Position numbers and translations under genes: made by a program | The notes under the pieces: model-generated | Database searches by the model: none | What the model was told of the DNA's origin: nothing | The model's input: only the letters and a program-made list of their open reading frames with translations | In this document: piece after piece, positions 12,114-23,840 of the stretch | Numbering within the stretch: the first letter of the stretch is position 1 | Layout: each line of letters begins with the position of its first letter | Origin: Cadophora sp. MPI-SDFR-AT-0126 | Lineage: Eukaryota > Ascomycota > Leotiomycetes > Helotiales > Ploettnerulaceae | Length of the DNA stretch: 64,000 bases | Direction: 5' to 3' | NCBI GenBank assembly: GCA_020747065.1 | Contig: JAGMVK010000021.1 | Span: forward strand, 434,001-498,000

Positions 12114-15100
12114 TCAGCCCTTGCGCCCAATAGCTCGGTTGACGCGAGACAGGAATCCACCAGAGGTCTCATCCTTGCAGCAAGCAGGAAGAAGCCAAAG
12201 AGCATTATGACTCCTGGCCCAGGCCTCTTGAAATCTCCACAGACCTAGACATTTCATTATCAGCTCTGATAATCCAAATTGAACAGATAATCGCAATACT
12301 TACTCTCCTTAACGTCATCACCCATAGCGCGACTCTCGAGCGTCATGAAGATTCTCTTCCAGCAGAACTCCTCCTCGATAACCATGTTATCGATACCGAC
12401 TTCACCAGAGTCCTCATCATCCCGGAAAGGGTTGTCGGAATTCTTGCTCCTTGTCTTCTTCTTCTTCTGGCTCTCCTCACGGCTCTGGAAGCGTTGCATT
12501 GTCTGGGGATCACGCAGTGTGGTTTTGGTCAACTCCTCCATAAATCTGTCTCTCAAAGTTGAGAACATTCCGCACCAGTTGTCCCCTGCAGGTATTGTAT
12601 AGACCATAGTCACGTTGCTCCCGGGTGTGCATATGAGAGGGGTTGTAGAGCGAGCAGAGGTGGTGATGGGCTCAGCTGTGGCTGTGGCGTTCGAGACTGA
12701 AGTTGTTGGCTCAGCGTGAAGGGAGGTCACAGATTCACCGGTAAGCGAGTAGCTGGATTGATTGCGAGCAGCCAGATTTACCATGGATCGTCCGAACGAA
12801 GATGACAGCGAAGAGAGCTTGCCGAAAGTCTTTGACTTGGGGAGTGGAAGGTTGCTTGACTTGTGCTGAGGCTGAACACGAGCGGGAGAGATCGTGCCAA
12901 GCAGACGGTGAGCTTTGGTTGGGTGAATGTTCTGGGTCAAATGTTAAAATTGCCAATGAAAGCCTTGAGAGTACATACCTCTTTCTTCATGGATGGCAAC
13001 ACTGGAGCTGTTAGGTTACGACCCTGCTTATCCTCGAAGATTGGCGATGGGATACGAGTAGGGCTAGCTGTATCGCGAGCTCTAATATCTTGCATCGACT
13101 GATAGCGTCTTGGAGAGATCTTGGTCGATGAGTCCTTGGGATCCTTGCCCGTTGAAGTTGACTTACTCGTGGCCTCTTCGAAAGCAGTGTCATCGCCAGA
13201 GACGTGAACAGGGTTCAGAGGAAACGAAATCGCCACAGCGCTGGATCCAGATCTCTTGAAATCATTTCTTGCCTTTGAATTTGGTCGTGGCATGCGAGCA
13301 CCGAAAGCCGGGATAGCCGATCCGGGTGGTTGGGCGAATGGAGCTGGAGCAGGATGCCGACCAAGACCACCATCCAACAATTGACGTAAATCAGCCTCAC
13401 CAGAAACATGGACGACGTTAAATGGGGCCAAGATAACGGAATCCTGAGTAACAACTGCTTGTGGTGCCTGCACGGAAGAAGGTGGCTGTGGAGGTGCCTG
13501 AACCTCATTCTGAACATTGTGGAAAACGGTGCCTTCTCCAGAGACATGAACAGGGTTGTAAGGATGACCGATATTAGCTCTGAGTTTATCGCCTTTAAGT
13601 CTACTGTTAGGTCTTGTAGTAGTAGGAACAGAACGCTGAGTCCACTTTCCTAAGGCTGAAATTCTGCCATTGAGTTGAGCAGAGGTCGACGACTTGGTCA
13701 AATTCGGTTTCGAAGGCTGTCCACTGAGCTGAGCTGAGGTAGAAGACTTGTTCAAACTCGGAGTAGCAGCTCGACTGCTGATCTTAGCAGATATGAATGA
13801 CTTCTTCATGCCCGGGGTTGGACCTGATGTAGTCTTAGCAGATGCAGGCGGGTTGAGCATGACAAATTTAGTACCTTCAACCTCAACAACAGTCGGCGAT
13901 AACTTGTCAGTGCTCGAAAACGCACCACGATCGCTGTTCTGAGCGGAAGTGGTTGCCTTTACAGGTCGTGGTGGCGTCTGTTCAGTGAACCGAACCGTGG
14001 TCTTTGACTTGACCATGGGTGGCGAAGCCTTGCCATTGAGTTGAGCAGAAGTGACAGGTTTGTCCAGATGAGAAACTGGGGCTTGTTCCTTGATGGGGAT
14101 CTGTCTACTCATAACTTCTTCCAAGGCAGTACCAGATCCAGACACATGCTGAACGTCCATAGGTCCAGAAATTACCAAAGGTCGTGGAGCAGGTGTCTGA
14201 GCCTTTTGTCGAAGATTAAACATGGATCTGGAAGGTCTAGGACCGCAAAGTCGGGTGGGGGGTCGATCGTCACTTCTCATATCCTTGGGTTTTCCTCCAG
14301 CGGCAGGAGCGACCTTCTTCTCCCCAACCTTATGATTGAAGTTTGTGGGTGAATAAGATGCAGTCGAGACATTGTCAAGAGTCTCGGCAGAATGATTCTT
14401 GATGGATAACTTCTTGAGATTAAAGAGCGAGTTTTGATGACGGAGTGTTTTGTTGACAGGCTCTTTGGATGTGACGGTGGAGGGACATGAAAGAGCAGCA
14501 GCTTTGCCGAAGAAAAATGGTTTCTTTACAGGTTTCTTTGCGTTGGCTCTGTCAAATCTCGATCTACCAACTGGATCTCTGGGTCTTTCCAGGCTGGTAA
14601 AGTCAATCTTCTCAGACTCATCATCTTCCACCATGGTATCGCTGAAGCTAGTGGCATGTTGCTCAGACTTATCAACACTCGCAGAGGATCTGTCGAAGCT
14701 GGACGTAACTGTTGCCTCCGACTCGTCGAACACCTCGCCAGAAGAAGCTCCCATAATGCTTGGCACGGTGCTAGATCGGGTTCGCGGAGTAGGACTGTAC
14801 ATGCGAGGAGTGCTCATTAGGCCATACGGTGGAGTTGGGATACGTGTTGGTGTGGTAGGTCGGCTTCTGGAGCTGCTGAAGTCATTCGGAGAAAACGCAC
14901 CTCGACGGGTTCTTGGAGGAGAAGCGCCGTAAAGATCTTCTTCTTCATCAATGTTCATAGCTCTTCGATTGATATCTTGAACAGCCTGAGCATAGTATCC
15001 GTCGATGTCGGGAAAATGGGGGTTGTGTCTGGATACAGGGGTGTGGGGACGTCGATAGTCTGGTCGAGGTACGACTGCTCCAGGAGGACGGCCAACAGGA

Positions 15101-15631
15101 CGCGGACGCGCCAAGTTTTTACTGCTGTACATAGAAGGAATTCGAGGTACAGGAGGGATGAAGGAGTGTCTATGACTCAATTGATTGCTCAATTGGTCGA
15201 CCCATGCCTCGTCGCTGCCAGCGACAGGCATGCTTGCACGTCGACCTGCGCGGTTCAGGCTGTAAATTGGCTTTGCAATGTCAGTTATAGAGGATGGAGG
15301 AAGATGAAGATCGATTGAAGGAGAAGATGGAGCATACCAATTGCAATCTTGACGCTCGATCTTGCAGTACGAGTTCAGGATTGTCGAGGAGTTGAGCAGC
15401 AAAAGAAGTGCGACAAGAACGAGGAGTTGGTGAATCAGGTAAAGCAAATGATTGTAAGCTACGTCTCGATCCTCGAGCTCGAGGAATAGTATCAAGTTTG
15501 AGAGAGAGCGAAAGAGAGCGAGGTACTCGGTGTTGAGGTGCTGGTGGATGCTGGAGATCGAATTCGGAGTGTTGAGCAAAGGCGTTGTGGGCTGGCCTCG
15601 GCGCAACCGAGCCATCCTCTCTGGGAGCCAT
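12114..15631 (-). CDS. large Ser/Pro-rich protein with four HVSG repeats
   Basis: Not recognised. Four exons, 15338-15631, 12979-15270, 12304-12931 and 12114-12244, join in phase to 1,114 aa. Most of it is low complexity, rich in Ser, Thr, Pro, Arg and Lys. About 20-residue units reading I-x-x-P-x-[ND]-x-x-HVSG occur at residues near 465, 665, 711 and 779; they recall the core of a CRIB (Cdc42/Rac-binding) motif but lack its full H-x-x-H-V-G form. A second repeat, K-[SP]-[SV]-TSAQL[NS]G, occurs three times. The C-terminal 200 residues look folded and more conserved, with GDNWCGMFSTLRDRFMEEL and EEEFCWKRIFMTLE, ending WRFQEAWARSHNALW and a basic tail. A scaffold for polarity or cytoskeleton signalling is possible but only inference. 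Start chosen at MAPREDGSVAPR because its exon splices in phase. Confidence 0.82.
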
Positions 15632-18600
15632 GCTTAGTCAAGCATTGAACTTCGAATTGTTTGTACACAAGACGAATCGTTGACAGCAACGTTGTTGTTT
15701 GCGAACACGAATTGTTGAAGATTAAACAGATGACGAGGTTACGAAGGAAAGGAATATTTGGAAATCTGGTTTGGAGGAAAACAAAGCGGTTCGCTTCGAG
15801 AGCCAATGGGGCCTCGAAGGCCGCCTGAAGACAGCCCCAAATGTGAACTTTTTTCTTAAAGCAGCTTCGCTAGAAGTCAAATGCACAAATACAAAGGATC
15901 AAATCTGATGAAGGGGCTGTTCATCTGAGGTGACAGAACTCCTCAAAGTAATGAACGCCACAAAGCTTTCAACCCTTCACACAAGCCCGGCCATTGACAC
16001 CATCAATCTCTCGCTATCCTTCTCTCAACGATCCTTTTCAACACGGCTTCTCACGCCAAAGTCTTCAAGGCCCGCCTCTGGTCATATCTGCGATAGTTAT
16101 CACCACACTAAATATGCCAGTGACTGTCAAAAAGTAAACCCCGTCTGATACTCCGTTACAACACTTTCATCCTCTTCTCTCCTCCCCACAAAGTCCTGTA
16201 CTCTTTCAACTCTAAGCATCCACTCTTCTGCTGTCATGTTGATACCTTCTCAGAAATTGGAATAGCCATCACGCGAGCATAGGACTGTAGAAACGATGGG
16301 GTGGTCGCTGGCAGTTGGACTTTGAACATCCGACTGCAAAACTTGTTTCCTCGTCATTTGTTGCGGAATGTGACTTCAGTGTCGGTGGAAGCTTGCTGCC
16401 GACGTCTATTGAGACTTAGAGGTAAGTAGATGATCAAAACGAGAAAGAGAGGTTATCAGCCTTCGGAATGAAGGCATTCTATTCTGGCCAGCTTGCTGCG
16501 TGAAACGCTAGTATGGGGTTCCAGAACTGCTGATCAAGGAGCGTATCAGTCGTGATTGAGATGGTTCACAGCCCGTCTGTTAGGCAGCTGAGTGAGGTGA
16601 TGAGACTCCAGAAATGATTAGGAAGTGCTTGACGGGGGATTGGATGCGGATGTTGACTTCGACAATTTTTTAAGCAAAGTTGCGAGTATGACAGGATTCG
16701 ATGTCCCGGTTCTATGGGCAATATCCTCCATTTCAAGGCGGCATGTCGACCTGGATTCATTCTTGAGAACCAGGCCCACGTTGCGGTTCTTACTCGCACT
16801 TAATTGTGACCAGCTTCTCAGCTAGATTAAAGCACGGCATAGCTGATTTTCTCTCTCTTGACGTACGGATCTATCGCAGTTTTAGCATCTGTCACAACTA
16901 GTATTCCGAGGGAACTTAGCTTGTCCTCAGAACCCCAATGCGGGATACTAGAGTGAAGCGCTACTCCATCACTACTGCACCACCGAAGATCCCAACCCAA
17001 CTATACCTTGCGCATTTTCTAGATATACATCTCGCGCTTTCGTACCTTTTAGGGTATTCCGAACAGCTTCGATTTGCAACAAAGCGTTCTCAGATAATCG
17101 CTGATGGGATGAGGCTCTAGGCAGCAATGCTGAGTCCCAGAATACGGCTCGGCACTTCACAAATTGGGTCAACCTGACATGATCCAGCGTCCTCTTCCAA
17201 TTTTTGGAGCTTAGGTCCGTCATAAAAAGGAAAGGGCGCGAAATCGTGCCACATAACCGGCATTAAGACAGTGGTTCACTGGAGCTGGGAGGTTCATGTT
17301 AGGACCCCCTCATTGGCTTTTAAGACTTATGATGGCAAAATACCGATGAAGAACAAAGGAGACGGAAACAATTATGCTCGCTAAGCTGCCATCGTAGATT
17401 CTGGAGACAATATATCAAATGATAGATAAGGTCAAGGCTCATGAAACAATCTGCTAGCCACAACAATTCATCGCTTGCCGAAAGTAATGGAGGAAAAGAT
17501 TCTGTCTGCTCCTTGGGATACCCATCAGACAATGGTGCAAAACACTCGAAAATCTTGGATCGCGTCAAGATAGGGCTCAAGGAGACAAGATGTCAGCCCC
17601 GATCAAATCGTAAGAACCTTATCTCAACTGGGCCGATGAAGTGACTGGTGGCGTGGTCAGAGACAAATGTCCTGCGATGGCGGCGAGATGTAGGAGAGAA
17701 ATCACCCCTTTGAGAGCGCGGATAAGTGACCATAACTATCGAACCTGGTTCCGTTGAAGTCGTTGATGATTGAAGTGGGATGAGAATGGCACGACGGAAG
17801 GAGATCCAGTCAGTTTGCCTAAGGAGTCGGGCTTGGTGACTTCAAGATGCCGGCACGCCAATCCGATGCAGCGCATAGGAACACAACTTCAGCACTTGCC
17901 ATGATCAATCAACAACAACCAACATCCCACATCAGACATGTTCTTTTACGTTTTCTGATGTGTGATGACGGTGGTGGGCATGGGAGGCAGTGGTGCTAAC
18001 TCGGGGTCTGACGGACAGAACCCCTACAATCTAGACGACCAGGGTGCTTGTCGCTGCACCCTGAACCTGAGTCGTGCGACGTTGGCAAACTCAAGACGAC
18101 CTTTCTAACTGATCTTGGGACTTAATACGGCCAGATCGTCCTTATCAGCACGCTATGTATTCCTCTCTAGGCTCTGACATGCTGTGAAGATATGGATGCT
18201 GCATGCAGCGCAGCAAGCTCTGCGCGGCGCCTTCTATTCAACAAGTTGGCGTGATGTTTCCCATGCACTTCTGTGCATCTGCCGTTATTTCATACCCTGT
18301 ATTTTATTCTTCATCTATTCTTTTGCGTACCTGGGATCCTCTGCACATCACCAGCTGTTTACCCTTGTTATCTTTCTGTGTGCAGGCATCCCCTGATCGT
18401 ACATCCCTTCAAGACCAGATACTCCTCTGGAGAGATACCCCACTCTTGCGCCTGATATCATACGGGCATACCCCGCAAACTCTACATATGATCCTACCAC
18501 TGAATTGAAGATGGACGCGACTTATTGAGTATTCTCATAGTACTTCTAGGAGCTGGTTACGAGCTGGTTACGAGCAGAACTTTGTGGCTGCTGCCACTTA

Positions 18601-19095
18601 GAGCTTGATATCTCTGCCAAGAGATAGGGGCTTGAAGTAGTAGAGTTACGGGGAAAATCCAGTTCTCAGCATTGCTTGTTTTGATCGCGCTTTCTTGTGA
18701 GATGCTTCCACTGAGGCTTCAGGAACACTCCACCACCGAATAACATCGCGCTCTTTGCCGAGAGGACGCTGGTAGTGGCGGGTGGCATCCGCACATCATC
18801 CGCTCACTTGGTTTCGCCCCGATCACGAAGCTATCTCTGGCCAATCATACTACATGTATAGTTCAAGGCACTATCACTTGGCAGAACCAGAGCTGGGAAA
18901 GTAACACTTGAAGTGGCATTTTGACAAGGGGAGCTCCTGCGGTCGGTTTACCACGGGAACGGAGAGGCCGAGTTTCTCTTATCTGCTTACATGCCTTGGT
19001 AAAGTTATAAGTACTATCGGGAACATTCCCACTCTTGAACTTTCACTTTGGTCATCTTACTTCAAGGAGCAAGGCTTCAATCAATTCGGCTCAAG
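15632..19095. other. 3.5 kb gene-poor stretch between divergent genes
   Basis: No ORF above about 110 codons and none with a motif or convincing splice partners. It must contain the promoters of the HVSG-repeat gene (-) and the permease (+). A short direct repeat lies at 18550-18575. Base composition is not strongly AT-rich, so it does not look like heavily RIP-mutated transposon DNA. Confidence 0.5.
18550..18575. repeat. 11-bp direct tandem repeat
   Basis: Two exact copies of GAGCTGGTTAC followed by a partial third (GAGC). About 520 bp before the permease start. No known role. Confidence 0.7.
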
Positions 19096-21019
19096 ATGAA
19101 GAACGACGACCAAGTCATTGTGGGAGACGACAAGTCAAGCCCAATTGATAGCAGTGAGAAGGATGGCGTTGTTAGATCTTCCACCCACGACGGAGGTATT
19201 GGAGATGTCGAGAACCTTGAGAAGACGAAGAGAGGTCTCAAAGCGAGACATGCTCAGATGATTGCTCTTGGAGGCACTATTGGTAAGCTTTCCAAAGAAC
19301 TCAATGTCTCAAAGAGGCAGCGAACTGGTTCTGACTTCGTGAACAGGCACTGGTCTCTTCGTCGGAAGTGGAAGCACTCTCGCTAGAGGTGGCCCTCTGT
19401 TTATTCTCCTAGCTTACTCCATGATCGCCGCGCTTGTCTTGGGCGTCGTCACTGCTATCACCGAAGTCGCTGCATATCTTCCAGTCAGTGGTGGCACAAT
19501 GGGCTTCTATGGTCACCGAAACGTATCGGACTCTCTTGGATTTGCTATGGGATGGCTATACTTCTACTCTCTGGGTATATTGGTGCCATACGAGATTACC
19601 GCGGCAGGAATCGTCATCGATTACTGGAAGACGGATATCAACATTGCTGTGTGGATCTCGGTCTTTATTGTCGTCATCGTGGGACTTAATACCCTCCCGG
19701 TCCAGTTCTACGGCGAGACCGAGTTCTGGTTTGCATCGTTGAAGGTTTTCATGATGATTGGGCTGTTATTCCTCTCGTTCATTCTGTTCTGGGGAGGTGG
19801 ACCAAAGCAAGACGGCATATTAGGTTTCCATTACTGGAAGGTAAGCTTTCACGGACCCGAGACTTGACGTGCCATTATCTCAAGAAAATATCACTTGGAA
19901 AGAAGCTAACATATCCCCAAGGATCCAGGAGCGACAAACACATATCTTAAGTCAGGAGATACTGGACGATTCCTTGCATTCCTCAAGGTCTTGGTCTCTT
20001 CGGCCTTCCCGTTCACCTTTGCTCCTGAATTGCTCGTTGTGACTGGTGGTGAAATGAAGAACCCACGTCGCAATTTGCCCAAAGCAGCCAAGCGATACTT
20101 CATCCGTCTTGTTTTCTTCTATAGTGAGTGTCCCCCAGTTCTTCTTCCCCATTCCTGCTTGTTTCAGGAGTGCTCCTTGCTCCTCCACTAAACCCATCAA
20201 GGTGATGCTAATTAACTATCTTCAACAGTCGGCTCGGTCATCGCTATCGGTGTCATCTGCCCAGCTGACGATGAGCGTCTTACTAATGGTGGTGTTGGCG
20301 CCGGATCTTCAGCCTTCGTTGTTGGTATCGCGGATGCCGGTATCAAAGGTCTCGACTCTGTCATCAACGCTGTGATTATCACCTCAGCCTGGTCATCTGG
20401 AAACTCCTTCCTCTACATGTCCTCGCGCTCTCTGTTTTCCCTCGCAGTCTCCGGCAATGCGCCAAAGATTTTCGCTAAGTGCACCAAAAAGGGTGTCCCG
20501 TATATGGCAGTTGCGGCTAGTTCCCTCTTCTGCGGCCTCGCATACCTCAATGTGGCCAGCAGTGGGTCCGTAGTCTTCAACTGGTTCGTGAACCTGACCA
20601 ACACTTCTGGATTCATCTCCTGGATCTGCTGTTGTATCACCTTCCTCCGCTTCCGCAAAGCATGCGATCTTCAAGGCGTCACATATCCAGATCAAATTCC
20701 ATACCGATCATGGATGCAACCATACGGAGCTTGGGCAGCCATTGTCTTCTTCTCTTTCTTAACCCTTATCAACGGTTTCGACGTGTTCTTCCCATCTCTG
20801 TGGTCTGCAAGCAGCTTCCTCACAGCCTACGTCGGCATTCCGATTTTCCTATGCATCTACTTCGGCCACAGAATCTATAGCTTGAGGAAGAACGAGCCGT
20901 GGGCTATTCCATCTGCAGAGGTGGATCTCAAGACTGGTCTTGATGTTGTGCTTGCCAATGAGAAGCCGGAGTTGAGGGCCAATACTTGGGGTAAGAGGCT
21001 CCAGGGTTGGTTTACGTGA
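19096..21019 (+). CDS. amino-acid permease (YAT/AAP family)
   Basis: Plasma-membrane proton symporter for amino acids. Four exons, 19096-19282, 19347-19840, 19922-20123 and 20229-21019, give 557 aa, the normal size. A hydrophilic N-terminal tail leads to the family signature RHAQMIALGGTIG, continued after the first intron by TGLFVGSGSTL. Further blocks are EVAAYLPVSGGTMGFYGHRN, FAPELLVVTGGEMKNPRRNL, SAWSSGNSFLYMSSRSLFSL, and NLTNTSGFISWICCCITFLR. About 12 hydrophobic segments can be picked out. The start MKNDDQ was preferred to an in-frame Met 16 codons upstream, whose extra residues look unlike the family. Transport specificity (broad, dicarboxylic or proline) cannot be told. Confidence 0.92.
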
Positions 21020-21918
21020 TGTGTTGTTATCGGAAGGCTATGTGTATGTACATATTGTTGTGTAAATTTATGTTGACGAAATCATTCTGTGTCCGATCAT
21101 GGGCAGACAAGTAGCCTCGCCTTTTCTCTCGAGGCAGAACAGGTGGAAAATCCTGACTCAAACTTAAATGTTCGAGCAACTTGATCGGCGACTGGAAAGC
21201 GAAGCAAGATCTGTCGTAGATCATCAGAGAAATGAGGGAACGTTCCCTTGTCGGTTCAAAAAATTGTCTCCTCCGAACCAGACGGGGATGTTCCAACTTT
21301 CAACATCAGAATACTTCTAAGTTTCCACACGGCGACAAGCTACCGGACTACCGATCCGCAAGTTCACTCTGGTAATATATCCGGCATTAGCTCCCATACT
21401 CACAAGCATTTCCCAACCCGTTAGCCCGTGCAAACGAACCAACCAGATCGCCCAATCCCGCCCAAAGCATCACCAGCCTCAGAGGCTCCCAAAGTCTCCA
21501 CCAAATCCAAATCCATTCCATCAACGCTATTGGAGCATATACTCTGGCAGCGGATAATAAGTTTTCCCGTGCGCGCACATCCCCCGGACTCTCGTCTATC
21601 GTGAGCTTAAATCTTCTCGGAATGTGTCCCTCCGCCTTTTTGACGAACCCCGCTGTCTGGGTGGGGACCTGAATTTTAATCTATTATTTTCCAGGAGAGA
21701 GGGATGAAGGAGGTACGGCGCGAGATGGAGATGGGAGATCTGGGTAGCCCGGGCTTTAATTTCTGGGATGGTATATATGGTGATATGTATCCTGGCGGTT
21801 TTTCCTTTTTCTGCTCTGTTCCTCTCGTTGCTTTGAGCTTCTGTTTAGCTGTCTTTCTGGTGTCTTTGGTCTTGGATATACTATTCCAGTTGTCAATCGC
21901 TTGCAAAAAGTCGATACC
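21020..21918. other. intergenic region
   Basis: 3' flank of the permease and promoter of the esterase gene. A TATATATGG stretch near 21772 lies about 145 bp upstream of the esterase start and might act as a TATA box. Nothing else was recognised. Confidence 0.45.
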
Positions 21919-23031
21919 ATGCCCTCCATAATTTTGACTGTGTTGGCTTCGGCCGTGTTTGCGTCTTCCGCTGTTCAAGGAGCTACATTGCACAAGGGAT
22001 GTAAAGCTACCTCGAATTGGCCTGGATGGCCGGGCATCAAGAATGCTTTCATTTTGTAAGCTAACTCTGAGTTACTGGTTGTCCAAAACACACGAACTGA
22101 TGTCACCTAGTGGCGATTCTTACACCACGACTGGATTCAACGAAACCGGCATCCAGCCAACACCTACAAACCCACTTGGAAATCCAACATATCCAGGATG
22201 GACAGCCTCAAATGGCCCGAATTGGGTCGACTATCTGACTGTGAAGTACAATGCCTCGACTCTCCTTACATACAATCTGGCATATGGGGGAGCAACGATA
22301 AACTCCAAGTTAGTTGCACCATATAAGCCGGAAGTGTCTTCAATTGCAGAACAAGTCCAAAATCAATGGTTCCCAACCTACGCAGGAAAGCCGACTGTCG
22401 CAACTTGGTCCTCGAAAGACACACTCTTCGCAATTTTCGACGGCATTAACGATGTTGGGAACTCTTGGTGGTTGGCAGACACCGCAACGCTCAACGCCAA
22501 GATCTTCGCCGTCTACCGAGGACTGGTCGACCAGCTCTATTATGCTGGCGGACGAAACTTTGCATTCTTAAACGTCCCGCCTGTCGACAGATCGCCATTG
22601 GCACTTGCCAACACAGCCGACCAACAAGCGACGGAGAAGGCTGATATCCTCGCCTGGAATAAATTAATAGTCAACATGGCGAATGCAATCAAGGACGAGA
22701 AGCCAGATGTCAATATCTTCCTCGTGGATTCGTACAAGTACTTCACTGAAGTACTGGACAAGCCCAAGAAGTACAAGCAGACGGCTCTGTACACGAACAC
22801 TACTGCGTATTGCGCGGATTACCAAAAGTAAGTTCTGCCCAAAGTGTAAGCGAATGGTTTTGTTGACTTTCTTCCAGTGGCACTCCCGCGACCGACACTT
22901 TCATTGCATCGTGCGGTGTCCCTGTCAACCAGTACTTCTGGTTGAACAGTTTGCATCCTACTTATCCCATGCATGACGTTCTTGCTGAGCAGGTTGCTCT
23001 TCAGTTGAAGGACGGGCCGAATGTTTGCTAG
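21919..23031 (+). CDS. secreted GDSL acetylesterase (CE16-like)
   Basis: Predicted secreted carbohydrate esterase removing acetyl groups from plant-derived sugars, as CE16 enzymes do. Three exons, 21919-22055, 22111-22827 and 22878-23031, give 335 aa. A signal peptide is clear: MPSIILTVLASAVFASSAVQG. Block I is FGDSYTTTG, formed across the first intron, with the catalytic Ser near residue 49. Block III reads FDGINDVGNSW. The C-terminal block, WLNSLHPTYPMHD, supplies the His; the residue three before it is Asn, not Asp. The protein ends in Cys, and several N-glycosylation sites (NAS, NTT) are present. Amine oxidase and permease lie nearby on the same strand, a loose nutrient-use grouping. Enzyme class is fairly sure, substrate not tested. 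Confidence 0.9.
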
Positions 23032-23205
23032 ACTGGAAGAATTTAGCGAGAATTCTGGCTGGTCTTTGCCATAAGGGCGAGACTGCAATATCCTTTTGTA
23101 CATACGCTAAATATGTTCATATGAACTGTTTTCTACGAATTGATCAACAGAGGCTCTCTAGGACAAGGGGGACAATTCGGGAAGCCTTTCGAATTTCCCC
23201 ATATA

Positions 23206-23213
23206 TCACGTGA
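23206..23213. promoter_or_regulatory. TCACGTGA palindrome (bHLH-type E-box)
   Basis: A perfect 8-bp palindrome with a CACGTG core, the site bound by fungal Cbf1-type bHLH factors. It is 628 bp before the amine oxidase start. Use in vivo is inference. Confidence 0.35.
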
Positions 23214-23706
23214 CATGAGGGTAATTGCGCCCAATGAAGCCTCCGGAATTTAACATCAACAACTCTTAAAGCACCAGAAGCGATATAGTCCGACCCCGGA
23301 ACCAGAACATCAACAGCTCGCATAGCAAAGGATAGGAATACTTCATTTGGATGCATCTCCAACGTTGGGTTTCCACCAATTCGTACCCCACACCCGCTAA
23401 ACTACTCTTGGGCATGAAATCCGGCGGATATCTCTTATCAGCCCCTCATCCAACCGCGTCTCTCCAAAATTGTCGTTCGAGCTTGACCGCGCCGGGACTC
23501 GCAGCGGCGATATGATATGTCGAGACTATCGTGGCCTTGGAGGGGTAATAGATCTGGCCATTGATCGATGCAAGACGCACGATTCGAGAGATTCTTTGTG
23601 TCATGGTGCCTACATTCTGTACCTACTCAATCGACTCCGTTCATCTATCCCACTTGTCAATCCATCGGTATCCAGACCCGATTTGATACACCAGATCCCG
23701 CTGGGA

Positions 23707-23718
23707 ATTATATATTAT
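23707..23718 (+). promoter_or_regulatory. TATA-like element of amine oxidase
   Basis: The sequence attatatattat lies about 125 bp before the start codon and just ahead of a CT-rich stretch, a usual spacing for a fungal TATA box. Confidence 0.4.
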
Positions 23719-23840
23719 CCTTTCCCTTCTGCTCTTCACCGTGATACTCTCTCTAACCATTACGCCTCCATTGACTTGCCAGAGCTTGCTACTTTCTCAC
23801 CATATCGGTTTCGCACCTCTCCAGCAGAATAGAAGCCACA

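Larger units (their letters stand above)
23032..23840. other. intergenic region upstream of amine oxidase
   Basis: Contains a palindromic TCACGTGA and a TATA-like ATTATATATTAT about 125 bp before the amine oxidase start, followed by a CT-rich leader. No gene seen. Confidence 0.5.
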
